A DNA stretch of 64,000 nucleotides from Isoperla grammatica (GCA_945910005.1 OX246739.1:37582608-37646607), one strand, 5' to 3'. Positions 43,328 through 58,400 are shown, counted from the stretch's first letter. Numbers and translations are program-made. Notes: generated from the sequence alone by a model not told the origin.

Positions 43328-44099
43328 ATGCGCATTGGGTGCGGTCAGAAAACCACTCTGAGCGTCCGGCGTGCAGTACTTTTGTACTACGTAACATAAG
43401 TATATGCACAAAAATCCACATATTTCGGTTCTTTTGGGGTCAAAATATATAAAACTAAACTGTCTTTTACGTACAAAGAGTTTTTGTAATTTTCTAAGAT
43501 TAATGCACAGATTATCTTTTCCAGGTTGTAAACTTCCATACAATTGTTCATTTTTAGTAATTTTTAGTCCGTTTAAAAATTGTATGCGAACTAGATCGAA
43601 TTTGAAAAATAACTCTTTGATGTCATTGTAAATATGGAAAATATGTGCGTGATCAAAATATTAATAATGAAGAAATGAGATGAGTAGTACGAATTCTCTG
43701 CAAAACACACATTTGGCTCTGGTTGTTATGGTTCTGTTTCTCACTCAACTCTTGAGCTGCTCGTTTGGGAAATTGAGTTATATCAACTTCGAATATACTT
43801 TTGGAATGTTGGAACTGGTTTAAATTAAATTAGTCTTTTGAGAGCCCATAGTAAAGCTTTGGTAAAAAAGCTCCTTGCTTGAGTTTCCCATCCCAACCCC
43901 ACGGGCCACGTACCGCCAATAGCTACGTCTACGCCCTTCTAGTTCAGCCAATGCCAATGTGGGACCTTCTCTGTGTCAACTCTGGGTCTGCTATCAGTTA
44001 ATTTTCTAAACAGAAGAAACATAACATGTGATGATGACTAGTTTAAATATTATGTTACACAGATTGAACAAAAACCAAACTGTGAAACCGCATGTTAAT

Positions 44100-44150
44100 A
44101 TTTATCTCTGATTTTTTAAAGTGTGTGTGTGTGTTTTTGTTTGTGTGTAT
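44100..44150. repeat. (GT)n-rich microsatellite
   Basis: Interrupted GT repeats (44120-44148). Confidence 0.7.
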
Positions 44151-44559
44151 TCGTATTCCTTGTTGCGTGGCGACTTAGTGATCCAAATGTGGGAATATAG
44201 GAATTGATACATTTTTAATCGCAATATGTATTAAAAAGACAACCACAGTGTTTAATTTTATGCCAAAAATATTTTGCGCGAGATTTTAAAGCTATGCTAT
44301 GAACCATTATCGTTAACAGAGTCCTTCGATTTGTTTGCTTTTTAATGATTACTTTTTCAATAGGATATATTGATTTTCGTATAAAATAAATGTGATTTTG
44401 CAAAATGCAACAAACAAAACTACTGACGCTGTATTATATTCTATGTTTTGCGATTCAACAAATCGAATATATCGCATGGCAAAACAGTGTATTGCTGTGT
44501 TTCGAGTAGTACTTGATCTGGAGTCAGCTTGTGTTTGAGAACGTAGAACGGTCGCATAG

Positions 44560-44800
44560 ATTGGCAAGTATGTAACTCAGTGCAAGAGTGCGATAATCTC
44601 ATTCGCGAGGTTGCGGGTTCGAATCCCGTGGTTGACAATCGTGGCTCAAGGTGGTTGCAAGGTTTTTCGCAGTAATAAGGTGACGTCTAAGATTCAGGTC
44701 TTGGAAATTCCTTCATAACTATCGAAATGTCATAATACCTAGTTAGTCACGAGAGGAGCACCTCAGGTATGCAGTTGTGTAACCTACGAAGAATAGTGTG
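44560..44800 (+). mobile_element. tRNA-derived SINE
   Basis: The head has GTAACTCAGTGCAAGAGTGC (box A-like) and GCGGGTTCGAATCCCGTGG (perfect box B core GGTTCGAATCC, 44612-44622). The body, from about 44640, shares ACCTAGTTAGTCAC and the CAGGTA motif with the copy at 25205-25400. The antisense frame STTGFEPATSRMR is the familiar spurious peptide from such elements. Confidence 0.75.
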
Positions 44801-47800
44801 GTTGAACACAAACTTAAAAACAAAATATTTTCTCTTTCTATCTTCCTTTTTACCATTCATTATTTTTTCCTCGCTTTTTTTCTTAAAATGTGTACAAAAT
44901 ATGTATACACCAGTTGTTATAAAATTGTCTTCAAAACTAATGAGCTCAATTTGAACTGTGGTGGTATTTATAACTAAAATGCCACACACCATGGTTAAAA
45001 AGTTGTTGCATTTTGTTGTCCTGGCTCATTCTTTGTAGCAAAAATAACTAGACTTTATTTGAAATTTGATATTATTTGCTGTTGTTGGTATACGATTTTT
45101 CATAATGTTTCGCTTGTGTACCTATGCATCCACAATTATTGTGCGTGAATGATCATCGTTCATTCGGCTATGCTCACCATTGCTATCTCCGCGTAAAGAA
45201 GCACATTGATTCATGCTTGTCCGCGCGCTCTCGCATTGAATGCTTTTTGATGTTCTCCAAATATTGTAAAAGATCAATTGAATATAATACCAAATGCGGT
45301 GTAGAAAAGTTTGCCATTTCACAGACTTGAGTCAGCTCAGCTTTGGCTTCTTGTCAGCAATTTCTGAACATCTATTCCAGAAGAAAGTTGCTGAGTAGTT
45401 TCTGGAACATTTCAGAGCATTAACATTATTTCCGCTAAATTAGAGCATTAGCTCTTTTTTGCTCAGCGCTGAATATTAGAAAACGACTTATTTTTAACGA
45501 GATGTCAACTCATATTATGGTTCAAGCGTTGGAAACATTGCAGGCATGGATTTGATTTGCAAAACAGTCTTAGTAAAGCACACATAGACGTATTAGCGGG
45601 AATCGTCCTCGTTTTATCGAAGTAGACATGCACAATTACATTTCACACAATAATAAATCGTGTCCAAATTTTTTGTTAGTATTTGAGTATCGATTATAAA
45701 TTTATGGGTGGTTTATAGTGAGAGACAATTGACAGTATATAACCACAATACGATTTGCGTAGGAATCTTTTTTTTTTTTTACCAATCTGTCAATCTGTAT
45801 TATAATTCAAGTGGAACAGTGGAAGTTTTATAGAATTTCGTCCAATTTGCGACCCTATATGATACTAAAATATACAAAAATGAACAACAAGATAGGAAAC
45901 TCGCAATCAATCGTACAATCTGTATTATCAGGTGAAGCGCTTTTCTTATCTTTTTATTTTATATTGTGTTGTCGCGATGACTCACGTATATAAACGATGA
46001 ATGGAATAAACATCTGCGTAACGTACAGTGTGCGACATAAGTAAATCAAAGGTAGGGACTTACAACTCTTCTGCACTTATGTTTTATCTGATATGATTAT
46101 TAATCGAAATTTTTCACCAATTTTTCACAAATGTTTAACAAATTTTCTACCATTTTTGCCAATTGAATCGTAAATTCGATTGAGACAAAAAAGAGGAAGT
46201 GGGTGCAGGAGGTTGGTTCAATACATCTTGTGTCGGACTTTTGACTGACTTATCCGGTGAGTGTACGTGTGTTATCATTGGGTTAACGTCTTACGACAGT
46301 GTATAGAGGCGAAGGAGCCTGCATCTCTTTCCTGCGTATTATTTTATTCTTACATTAATTAGAAACAAGTAGCAAAGTAAAACTCCCTTAAGGTTTCATT
46401 TCATGACATAGGCCGACTCATATCTTTGCTGCGTTCATATCGATTGTTTAAACTTCGCACCATGATCTGTGGTTAGTGTAACACAAGCACCAAAGATGTC
46501 TGAAACTATGTTGGCGCAAAGGGAATGAATACGCGTTGTGTTAACAATATGTTCTGGACAGGACATGCATGTGCAGGTATGCCCATAATGTTGGCGTATT
46601 GGGAATATATAGTTTTGTGCAATGCGGCAACAACACGCAAACAACACATATATTTCTCAAAACCGTCATGTAATAAAACTTGAAGTGGATGTAAGTGAAT
46701 GTATAACGTTCAGTTGAAAATGTTAAATGTGGTAATTTCCGTATTTAAAAAAAATCATAGTGCATTTTTACTAATTTGCTAAAAGTACGTAACATTGGAC
46801 CGATTCGTTCAGCGGGATCTGTATAGTTTCCGTCTACGGACTGCTATTGGTCGTTAATCCGTTCGGCCCGATAAACAGTATACATATAGAGTGTGAAGTG
46901 AACCGGATCCACTAGTATGAATATGTAAATGTGTTTTACTATAAATTTAATTAAAAAACAAATGTGTTTATATTCTATTGTCTCCCCTCTCAGTTCCAAG
47001 AACTGATTTTCAACTGAGGACATCTACCATAAATGACTTCCTTCTTGCTATAAAGTCACCTTTTATACAGTCATATTGTTTGCTATTTTTACAACATAGC
47101 CCATAGATATATTCAAAGTCAACTAATGAAGTTAAAAAATAGATGGCACTATTGGCAAAGATAGGATATTCATAATGTATAACTAAATACAGGTATTCTA
47201 TAGCTGGCATTGGCGTCTGTTAAATGATTGCAAATCTGCCGACTATGTAAAGGATTACTCTGCTTATTTCAATAACGTTTAGGGATTGTGACGACGTGCC
47301 AGAAGGAAGAAAGGCATTTTAATAAGTGGCATTACATCGTGTATACAAGGCTATGAGTCATAAACAATGAACTGTCGTGTTGAGCTTAAAAGGCTGTGGA
47401 CTCGTACTCTACTCGAGCAATTGCTCATTGGAAAGTCATGAATATTGATGCCATATCGATAGCAGTTGCTGCTTGAGCTTGGTTGCAATGGTCTGAGTCT
47501 GACTGCCCTACGGGGTTGAGCATACTCAGCTTGCTAAGAGGAGTGTTATTATGGCCACAGTGTAGCATGCAGATTGAGCGCAGTTTACCATATTATTCTA
47601 AAGTACAAGTACGTGGTAAACTTTGACATTGATACACGGATAATAATTATGCAAGCACCAACCAAATACGCATTTTTTAGAGCGCGTACTTTACTATATA
47701 TATATACTCATTCAGTGCAACTTGGTCATGTCTGTGAAGATAATTGGTTTCATAAAGCATTTTACATTTGGGATACATTAGGCTCCATATTTGACCCGTT

Positions 47801-49759
47801 CATATTAACCGTATCTACACTGTGCAGTATTTTTCATTCAATTGCATGTGTTTATGCAATTGTTTGTCATGATTACTTTATCCCCATGTTGGGCTAAAAT
47901 GTCACCGGTTTTTAACAAATTTGTTTTGTCACCATGGCTACACCATCATATGAATATGTTAGTAGTTTGTTGTATTGTCTACTGTGTAAAGTATTTTCTG
48001 ATATTCTTACCTTCTTTGCTGTGTTACAATTTACCACCTCCGAAATATAAATTTTCTCGGTATAAATTGAAGGTAGTGAGTGCTTTGTACGTGAACACCA
48101 CAGCTGTGTGAAGTTGCGCTCGTGTACTGTTTGGGTAAAAGTTTAATATTATTGTTATAATTGTTATTATTATTATTTTTATAATTTCATACTCACTTTA
48201 TCTGTAAACTAATTGTTTTGATTAAACAATTCAGTTCAAATAAAAATAATTTTGTTTAAATCACAGACATATAGAACGTGGTCATCTACTTAATATAATA
48301 GTGTACAATTTCAAATTACGAACTCGTAGATAACTTCATACAATTAGTCATGTATTGATCACATGTTTGTTCAATACAAAGTCTGCAATTACCTAATTTT
48401 GTGCGAAAAGATAAGAATAACTCGGAAACGACAATTACCATTTTACTGAATCATCAAACAGTAACTTAGCTTTACTATCGTGCTCAATCTAGACCTACTT
48501 AATCTTAGTTTCAATATCTTTGCAATAAGCTGATAGCACGACATGTTCGTAACACAGTAACACTGCATTTGACCCACTGATCAAGAACTCGGATAGGAAG
48601 AGAAAGGGAAAAAACAATCAAAATCTTAACGAACAACTGAAAGAAGCGAATATTTATACTCTGCGTTGTCAATCCGCTATCTCTATAGCTGATTTTCACT
48701 AGAGACATTATAACAGCTATCATAGATTAGTAGTTGAAATTTAATCAACGTTGCTTGTTAATCGTATTGTTAATATTGAACGGCGATAGCATTGAAGTAG
48801 CATTTCGAAACTTAAATCAGTAAAGGTTTAAGTGGTTTGTACCCACTTTTTCATGCATAGTGAAGCAACCTTTAATTGCGTGTTTGTTTTGGCTACAAAC
48901 GTTTATGGATCTAATTTAAAAAAGAAAAATTAGTAGTATTGAATGAAAAAAATCGGTTATTGTACGACAAAAGTGTAATTAACTGTGTGATTATACGGTA
49001 GCGTAATATACGAACACTTTCACTGCTCATCGCTAATGAATCGCCTTAAGGAGCAATTCAAATTATGAAAACTAGACATAACACTAATAAACAGAACACG
49101 TTAGTGCTCTGGAGGTATTTACGTAGTACGGTGATGAAAATAATATGTTCTACAAGCTATGGGTATAATTGTATACATTTGACATAATATTGTATCGTCA
49201 AATAGTTCACGTAACTTATTTTTTAAATAATATGAATGATTATTTTCATAATTTGTTTTGGTTGTATTAAATTTGCATGTGCAAAAAATGTTGCAAACAA
49301 TAAATATTAATAATATTATATAACAATACATATAAAAATAGTAATCATAGCAGGGGCACACATATTTGTCTTTATTACTAAGTACACATTACTGACTGAA
49401 TTTTAAATGTTTGAAAGATGGGTATATGCATATTAGGCCTATATGAATTTTATTTGTCACTGAAAAAACGTATTCACCTTTTCTGATCCCCATGTTTTAT
49501 CTTACATCTTGCCTCGTAGGTTGTTTATTGAGGTTATACAGCGTCAATGTCAACGCTTTTAATTAGTAGCCCGTACACACGACAGTTAGATATAACTACC
49601 CTGTATCTGTTCTACCCTCACCCCTTTTCATAACAAGCTATAAACCACAGGGATTCAATTGGATTAAAAAGCAACGATGTAATCATTGTAGTTCAAACCT
49701 TAAAATTCTTTATGAAAATTTACAAAAAAGAAACATTCGTTACTTATTTATTTAATAAC

Positions 49760-49947
49760 TATCCTATTTAATTATGAAACTCATTTATTTCAGACCATAA
49801 ATGAAAATACACATATTTCACAAGAACAATTCTTTTATCTACATCTATCTAATCTAATCTATAATACGCCTATCATACTGACTATTTTATTTAATTATGA
49901 AACATTTATTACAGACGATAAATGCAAATGCACACATTACAGAAGGA
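49760..49947 (+). repeat. Imperfect direct duplication (about 68 bp, 119 bp apart)
   Basis: TATTTAATTATGAAAC followed by TTTATT, CAGAC and ATAAATG recurs at 49764 and 49883 with scattered substitutions. Confidence 0.7.
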
Positions 49948-50039
49948 AAATACACCGACTATGGTCGTAATTAGAATCAGTGTTGATATTTGGTTAATGG
50001 TTGGTATGAATGTATGAACCCACGTGTCAGTTTAGCATG

Positions 50040-50660
50040 TCGAGTGTCAATAGTGTTCGTTAGCCCTACCCTGTTTCGGCTCCGAGCCAATAATCGCATC
50101 CCACCTCAACAGTCGCGTGGACAACGACGCAAATACCCCAATACGTCAACCTCGCGAATTAACTAAATAAATTACAATCGAAAGCTAGGTATGTGGAAAG
50201 AAAACACTAAACTCGAAATACTCGTTAACTTACGAAACGATACAAGTTTATTTAATTCTCATTCGGCGACGGTTTAGCAACTACTGTATAGGAAGAACAT
50301 CGCAGGTCCAAGAGTGTGATGGGTCAGGCCAAGGAGGTACACATCCACACAGAAAAGTGTCGCGAAGTTTACCATGAGCGAGGTTGGATCCATATCGGGT
50401 AGCAATGACTCACGTAGCTGCAATACGAGTGAATTACAAATGAGGATTTTCTTCGACGGCTGAGCGTAGTCGAGTTGCCTGCGAGAGCTGCCGGCTTGCT
50501 CGCTACGTTGTGAAACAAGCGCTCTCACGACCCACTTAGTATCCACCAGCCCACCACCTGGTGATATACCCACGCCCTGCTACCCCCGGGGTGGACGATA
50601 TACCTCCACCGTCCGCCATACGATACCCCATACAGAGAATACCTCCGAAACACGTTTCAA
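50040..50660 (-). mobile_element. GC-rich block, possible solo LTR or retroelement remnant
   Basis: A 600-bp block of higher GC than its surroundings. On the minus strand it has a 99-codon frame (50573-50274, starting SPGGGLVDTKWVVRALVS) followed within 30 bases by AATAAA (complement of 50247-50252), as in the end of an LTR transcript. I could not establish TG...CA ends or a 5-bp target duplication. It could equally be a terminal piece of another gene. Confidence 0.25.
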
Positions 50661-51079
50661 TGGTCTAAATGTTGGGTTTGGGCGTGGGTATGATCAACGT
50701 TTTTGGGATTGGTCGCCGCTAACACTGGTTGGCAGCTGATTTCTATGAGAACGTTTGGTATTTTACAGTTTAATCTCAATAACATTCCGTTGCTTCATGA
50801 GACTAAAATAATAATGTGACGAGGCCAATGGCGGAGTCGAACACCACAACAATGATAGTACTATACTTATGGTGAAAACACTGTTCGAACACGAAGGTTG
50901 TTATGTTTACTCGATTATTTTTTTATATCTCGTCGCAACATCTCAACACTAATAATTAAAACATCACATTTTAAATAATCAACCAAAATAACAGCATTGT
51001 GCTAATAAGTGCTAAGCAGTGCTAATAGTTAATATAAATGTATATACTATTATTATTAATACTATACTATCGTTGCCCA

Positions 51080-51192
51080 ATGTCTATTGTTATTATTATT
51101 AATATTATTATTATAATTATAATTATTATAATAATAATAATTATTATTATTATTATTACTATAACTATCATTATTATTATTATTATTATTAC
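51080..51192. repeat. Imperfect (ATT)n microsatellite
   Basis: Interrupted ATT/AAT repeats; the poly-Ile frame is an artefact. Confidence 0.9.
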
Positions 51193-54100
51193 GCTCAGCA
51201 TTTTTTTTAAACAATCTTACAACTTACTATATTACACCCCATCCCCTTAGAAAAAAACAGGTGTTATTAATTAATATACCGAATTCAACAATGCATAAAT
51301 ATTTGTAATTGTGGTGTTAATATACTATAATAAGTTATTATAATAAATAAGATCATAGAAAACAATTATTATAAGGTTAGGAAAATTATAAGCCAAAACT
51401 AAAAAATGCATTCAAACAGAATTTTGTGCTGTAGTATTATATGCTGTAGTATTATAGTAAGTCTAATTATTGTACCGTGCCCCTGAGGCGAACCTAGAAC
51501 GTTTGGCTCTGCTCACCGGCACTGTGCAATTGAGCGCAGAACAGAGCAGATATTGGGCCCATCATCATTGCCCGATACGAAGAGGCCAACAGAGGTGGCT
51601 CTGTGGTAGCTCGAGGTGGCCGTTTAGATTCTATCACCACTCACCAGTAATCTTACTGAACGGTTGCCTTACTCGCAGTTAGTCTGTCAGTTCAAAAGGG
51701 GTAATCAGATTGTGTATAGTAGTAATTCCCACGAATACGGTATTTATAAATTGAATCAATCAAAACGTTATTTCAGCAATTTCTGTTTATAAGTCTATTA
51801 AAAGTGTGTTCTTCCGAAAACGAATGTGTTCAATCCTGTTTATTCATACGGGGTTTCAAAAAGGGGACGAGGTGACGGTGCTGATACTGTTTTGAGTTAA
51901 TTCTTCCAAAATTATTCGATTGATTTTTCACTAACATCTTCCATATCTATCATGTAACAAGCATTATAATCAATCATTCTACAATGGTCACAGAAGAAGA
52001 AATTACATTCTTTATAAATTTTTATATTGTGTGGTTGATGATATGACGTATATTTATACACTTAGCATACACTTGTTGAATAACGTTTCACGATTAACAT
52101 TTCGTCTTAATGTTTACACGATCGTACATATTTTACTCCAGTGACCATTCGTAACCTTATCGTTGGGCAAACTCTCTGTTAGCACCGTCCAATGTTATTC
52201 AACTCTACTATACGAACGACGTCTTGCCTCAATATTTTGAAGAGAACGTATTTTGGCTCCACCTGTTTTTGTACAGACTGTACAGGCTTAACGATGAACT
52301 ACGTCGGTATGTAATTTGGCCGCGCTATCTTAGATTCGTAAAGGTTTAATCAGGAATTCCTTAGAAAATCGCAAACAATACTCTATGTACAAACTTGAAT
52401 CTATATGTTATGCAGAGACACGAACCCAAGATTTGTAACACAAATTTGAATTCACTCGTTTCGTAGTTGTGATGCATCGTATTTTATAATTTATCTATGA
52501 TTTTAGTTTTATGAGTGTAACACGAATACTAAGAAATAAAGATACACACTAAATACTTGCCATTTCTGAAATTGTGTGCTATATAAATATGTTGTTATGT
52601 GAAAAAACAACAAAGATTCCACATACTTCGGACCCTACAGTAATTGTATGATGCCATCGGATTTTTTTAATGTTATGTGCTACTCACAAAAACAGTTCAA
52701 ACTCGGGAAGTTGTCATGAAGGCCATCACAACCTTTCATAAATATTACAAAAATGTAATTATTTTTAATTTGACTAACCCAATCTTTGTCTCTGTAGGCA
52801 TCGTTTCCAAACTATGAGACGTTAATACCAAATACTGAGTGGGTAGACTCTAAATGTGAATTTATTTATTTTTTATTTTATTTTAAATATAATAATCTTC
52901 CTCAATTGTGCATGAGGCACGATATCTCTCAATAACTCAATCAGCAATAATGGTCTTTGATCGCGATTGAGTCTGGGTCTGACTGTCTGACATTTCGTCT
53001 GTATACCGCCCTCGTATTGCAGTCATTGCAGTCACAAGAGCTTTGATCTAAGTTGGTGGAGTTGCTCTAGAGCCCAATGGAAACTATTCAGAGTATTCAT
53101 TGTTATTATTATGGTTGTTTAGCGCATAAAAAACTATATAAGTGCGCGATACAAAAAGGATTTGCTTTTGTTCTAAGCTATAATAAATTGATGCCAAAAT
53201 TGGGCCATGTATTGTAGGAATAAGACTTGAGATTGAGATTCTATTTTGGTTTGGTAAATTTTATTTTTATTGTGCTACGTGGATAGTAAAGAAACAATGC
53301 CCGGGAGCTGTTTTAGGACTCAATCCTATAAAGAATCTCATACATGGTGTGTACCTGCGACCATGCACCCGCAATGAAGCATAATTATCGTACTGTACCT
53401 TTAACTCACATAATATAATGAAACCCATAAAATTACCACGAGACAGTCGGTAGAAACTCATAATTCAAAATATATTGAAACTGTGGGGTATGTATTGTCA
53501 CAATATCATGCCACGATTGTTACGGTTCTTGATTTTGTATGGTCTTACGACATTTTATAACAATGGTGGCCTTCTATTTCAAAAGCAATAGTGCTGCGCT
53601 CTTGCGCTCTAACGTTCGCATCACCCTCGGTGCCCCGATATGCATCATCAATACGCAAAGGTGTAAATAACTGACTGGTATACCGAGGATGGGTTTTTAG
53701 TCACCTGTGGCTGGGACTTCTCAGCATAGGCTTGTACCAGCTGTGTGACAGACATCGTCTCGATTAGCACCATCATTATGAAACATAAACCTTTAATACC
53801 AATCAAGCTCGCATAACTTCAATCAGGATTGACGGTGCCTATTCAAAACATTTTGCTAATGATTGGTTTTAACGATCACTACTTTCTTTTGTGCTTATAT
53901 GACTCGGTCTATAACATTACCTGTGATCAGTGCTAATTTGACATCATCGTTGAGCCATGACGTCACAAATTGTGCCCCAAAGCGATAAGTGTAGCTCCAA
54001 GACTTGTAGAGATGGACTCTTGCAAAGTCAACAAGGTGTCTAGCGTTTAATACCTAGAATTAGCAACTAAATTGGCTATTCGATTCGTCCATTGATGTTC

Positions 54101-55369
54101 CTCTAACGTCTTATTTGACTTGATATAGAGGCTAAACGGTTTATACGGATGGATACATGTTATTATGGAGTCGTATCGAATTTTCAACGATCGAAAGAAT
54201 CATCTCACGGACAAAATCAAGCTATAGGGAAAATAACTTTTATTTTAGCTACATTTTTCCTCAAGTTTTAATCCGTCTGGCTCAAAGTCAAGATATACCC
54301 TTATAAAAACATACTATTTGATCTGCCTAAAAGTACAGTTCATTATATTTTCATCTTTAGATGTTAGACTCAAAATGTTGTCTTCTTACATAATACCAGT
54401 ATGGCTTATTTTCTACTACACATAATTCACCCCCATGCATTTAGTGTAGCATTTTAATAGAATCTGGACACGCTCAAATCCCTTGGCAACTTGTATTTCT
54501 TGAGCTTTCGGTAATTTTTTAGCATATAAATCATTATATAAGAAACAAATCGTTATAGGTTTTTGGACCATTGTTAAAAGAATATATTACGAGTATTGTT
54601 TGAATAAATTGTCTTCAAAGAAATTGGAGAAGGAAATTGTAATTGAAAAATTATATTGATGGTTTATGTTTCTTTTTTATAGAGCTCTGTGGTTAGTTAG
54701 ACAAAGATTGTTTTGTTTCTTTCTTCAACGTGGAGTTTATGCGTGTTTGCGGTTCGATCGAGAATAGAACTCGATTGAGTTCTTTGGCTCAGTTCTATTA
54801 TTGTCTTCGGTTACTTGTTTTCAAGGAATGTCTCGCCTTTGTTATAAAGAAATAACAATACTCATTATACCCAGGTGCTAGCTATGTTAATAATAGCAAT
54901 CATTGACTGCCTTCGGGTTTGTTCAGCTTTATTTCATATTGTGTGTTATACTGGTTTTTCTCAACATATACCTAACACATATTTCAAGTTTTTTGAGATG
55001 TATAATATCATTTAATTTGATGTCTATTCTTGCATTTTAACACTTATGGACGCAAAAAGTTAATGAATAATGAGGAAAACATACATCGAATATGTGTTAA
55101 ATTTTCATGGTGCAGTTATTCATATAGCATCATAACCACCTACTTAATTTGTACTATAATAATACCCAGAAAGCTATTAAAACGTGATGTTAATTACATC
55201 TTTCATGTGTATCTGGTCAACAGTCAAATGTAGTTATTGTATCACAATATAAACACATTCTTAATTATTTGTAGTGTAAAAAACACCCAGTTTTTGCAGG
55301 AATTCTCAAATAGAAAACTAAACGGAAGCTAAAAGTATTCAGTGTATCTACAGTGTAATGATAAAATTA

Positions 55370-55450
55370 ATTATTTTTTAATAATATTAAATTAATTAAA
55401 ATAATAATTTATAATTAATTAATTAATTTTTTAATTAATTAATATAAAAT
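55370..55450. repeat. (TTAA)n palindromic AT tract
   Basis: Overlapping TTAATTAA palindromes with inverted halves, nearly pure A+T, capable of hairpins. Confidence 0.8.
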
Positions 55451-58400
55451 TAATAGGATATTATCCTATGTATAGTACTGAAACAGTGCAACTTACAAAA
55501 TACAACATCCTAAATCCAAACAAACATGATTATTTTCAATTTTGTTAAACATAAAACCAAAAAATCAAAAACGCCAGAAACATCGATTAATTGTTTAAAA
55601 CATAAAAATGAAGTAGTCATTACAGACGCCATAAGTCGGTATTTCAAACAATGAATATGAAAATACAACAGAAAAAGAGAGCAGTAGACATACGCGTCGT
55701 GAAAAGCTCTCGTTGAAATAAACCTAACCTAAATAGTGTCCGATAGTCGTGACAATAGGTTGGGTTGTCTATCGAGCACACTATAGGCCTACAATACGAA
55801 ACTACGGTGTTTGGAAGGCATTGATGCTCTCAGCAGGAAGAAGGTGACCTTCACCAGTGAGTTAACCTAGACCCTCTAACCTACAGAGACCACTGGCTAC
55901 AGAGAACGAGTGACTAAGAGTACCACGACCATGTACTCGCGTTGTACAAAGAGTACTTACTCACCTCCCTCGGCAACTTGTACACATTATGCAAACAACT
56001 ATATTTATTAAACACTGATTTAACTATGATAGCCTCGTCTTGAACCCATGTATTATACCGGTGCTTTACGATTCAGCTGTCGACATATGTACCACATGGC
56101 GGACTGTGAATATATTTATATCAGTTTAAAGTTAATACATGTTGACAAAAATGTCTGCTGTAAGATGGTACTAGTATACTAACGGCAGAGGGTAGTCTCA
56201 CTACCGCAGCAAATTAACTTTCTTAGTCACATGTCAAGAACGTTACACCATATTGAAAAAGTGATAATTGAGCACGGTGTGGTTTCGTAAGAACAAGAAG
56301 CTGTTCAAAATTTGTTTAAAATATTTTTATCATTACGTGGTTGTTATTGAGAATGTAAGTGTAAGTATATTACGATACACATATTTGAAACTTTTTGAAT
56401 TCAGTTCGCTTAATGCTTACGAAATAAAATCGTGCTATAATTTTTCCAATACTATATAGCGTTCTCACTGTATAATATGACTAGCGCGATTTTTATAGTG
56501 AGAGTACCTTTGTGTGCCCTACTTCACTGAGGGACTTAGTTATAGGTGGAACTCTGCGAGGTACAATCCAAAACTTAGTCTTGTGACTGATGAAAACTTC
56601 GAAAAACTATCAGTAATGGTGGAGATCAATCGAGCGACCATCGGCGTTCAAGGATTGTGATAGAATAATTTAAAATAGTGTTCTACGTAAAAAGTGTCCG
56701 AGATACAACTGTCATGTGTGTATCTTCGTTTTGGTTCTATTGCTCTTATTAGTGCTTATGGCTGCGTTTGTCGGCGCAGTCCATAACACTGACTCGGTGA
56801 CTTCAACGCTGGTAAATTTTCAAGGGTCTGTAAACATGAATGGGAGAGTGCACTGCCTTCCATACGAGTATTCTGCTCACATACATTGTGAGCAATAATG
56901 TAAATGAAATGTTAAGAGGGCGTTGTTTGTTAGTGTAACCGTGGTGAGTGAGATAAGGTGCCAGTTAACACACCGATCACTATTATACTGCGTTGGTTAA
57001 AGTACGTGTTATGAGTGCCAGTCCGAAACTAAACTAGTTTTCGAAAAAAAAAAATGGAATATTAATGCTCCATTGGCGATAATTAGCTCAGTCCAGGTTA
57101 TAGACGACAATCTTCTCTGATTTAATGAAGCTTGTAAAAACTTTAAACAGTGTGAATGATGCTATTTGGGTTGTTGTGACTGGATGCTTGTTAGGGCACG
57201 ATAAATTAGCCTGGCGAACGTCTATTTTTAACATTATTCATTCACGTGCCCATGTTTGTGTGACTGATCCAATTTAGGCTGGAATAATGTGTACTTCATT
57301 GCTAGGCAACTGTTTATTGGATGCTATTTTCCAGAAGAAAAACAAATTCATAACCGATCAGTTCAGATCATATGTACAAATTGAGTCAGCATTTGGTATA
57401 GGATGGGCATTTTTGTAATAATTGTTCTTTTGAGAACTCGAAAAAGCCTGGTGATCAAAGTATTTATAAATAAAAAACAGCAACAATAACATTTGTTTGA
57501 TGGGTGTCAAACGGCTGGGTAATTAATCCGTAGAGGGAGGACCAACAGCTAGAATGCTGTAAGAGCTGCTGAGCCCTCCGCTCAGTGCTCGCACGAGTGA
57601 ACAAGAGCGCGTTTAGACCGAAAACGTTTCGACGTTTTGTGTTTGTGTACACATTTTTGTTTATCGTAGATCTACGAGTTCCCAATGAACATAATTACCT
57701 ATAAATTAGCTAATAGGACTCCTATCCTATCCTGTCACTCCAAGTAACGCTGACGCGGTAACATTACCAACAACGCAAATTTGAGTCACTATTCCAGTAA
57801 CAGAATTTTAGGGGACATGTAACAATCAAAACGTATTTAATAAAATAATCGAAGGAATTTGGCATTATTTTACTTACTAAAATTTTGGTTTTAAGAGAAA
57901 CATATAGTCCAAATTGTTCTCCTGATACAAGTTGCTTCTAGGCAGCATTGAAATGCAAATTCTCTTATCGATTCTCTTTTAAGTGATCCGGAATTTGTTC
58001 GTCAGCATCGCCCAAGTCGAAGACAATGGCCACATTGTTTCACGTTCAATCTCAATCTTAGATCGACGAAATAGTAACTGGATTCTAAAACTGCGCCAAA
58101 TTAAATGTTTATACTTTGCTAAAATACTTTCCAAACTTGGTCGCATAACAATATTTCCTAAAGTGAGCAGTAATTACAGAGTCTGACGTTAGGGGCGCCT
58201 GGTTTAATAACAGGCAAGGACGCCGTTCACGATGTCGGAGAAATTGCAACGTAATTACATCTTGCATTTCATGGGCGAACCTAAAGGAGTCCGCTCGCTC
58301 GAGAGAGCCGAGCGCCAGCCGATGACTCCGTTCTTACTATTTATTTTGAGTCGCAGACATTTTGGGAGTCTACATAAGAGTTCAGACAAACAAAGGGGAA

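Noticed and set aside
44441..44638. Minus-strand frame MSTTGFEPATSRMR
   Set aside because: Spurious peptide from the antisense of the SINE tRNA-like head.
47574..48111. Two overlapping frames with hydrophobic stretches
   Set aside because: No start context, family or splice support; typical of A+T-rich DNA.
56716..56898. Signal-peptide-like frame (CIFVLVLLLLLVLMAAFVGA)
   Set aside because: It begins at GTG with no in-frame ATG before the hydrophobic core, and what follows shows no recognised secreted-protein pattern.
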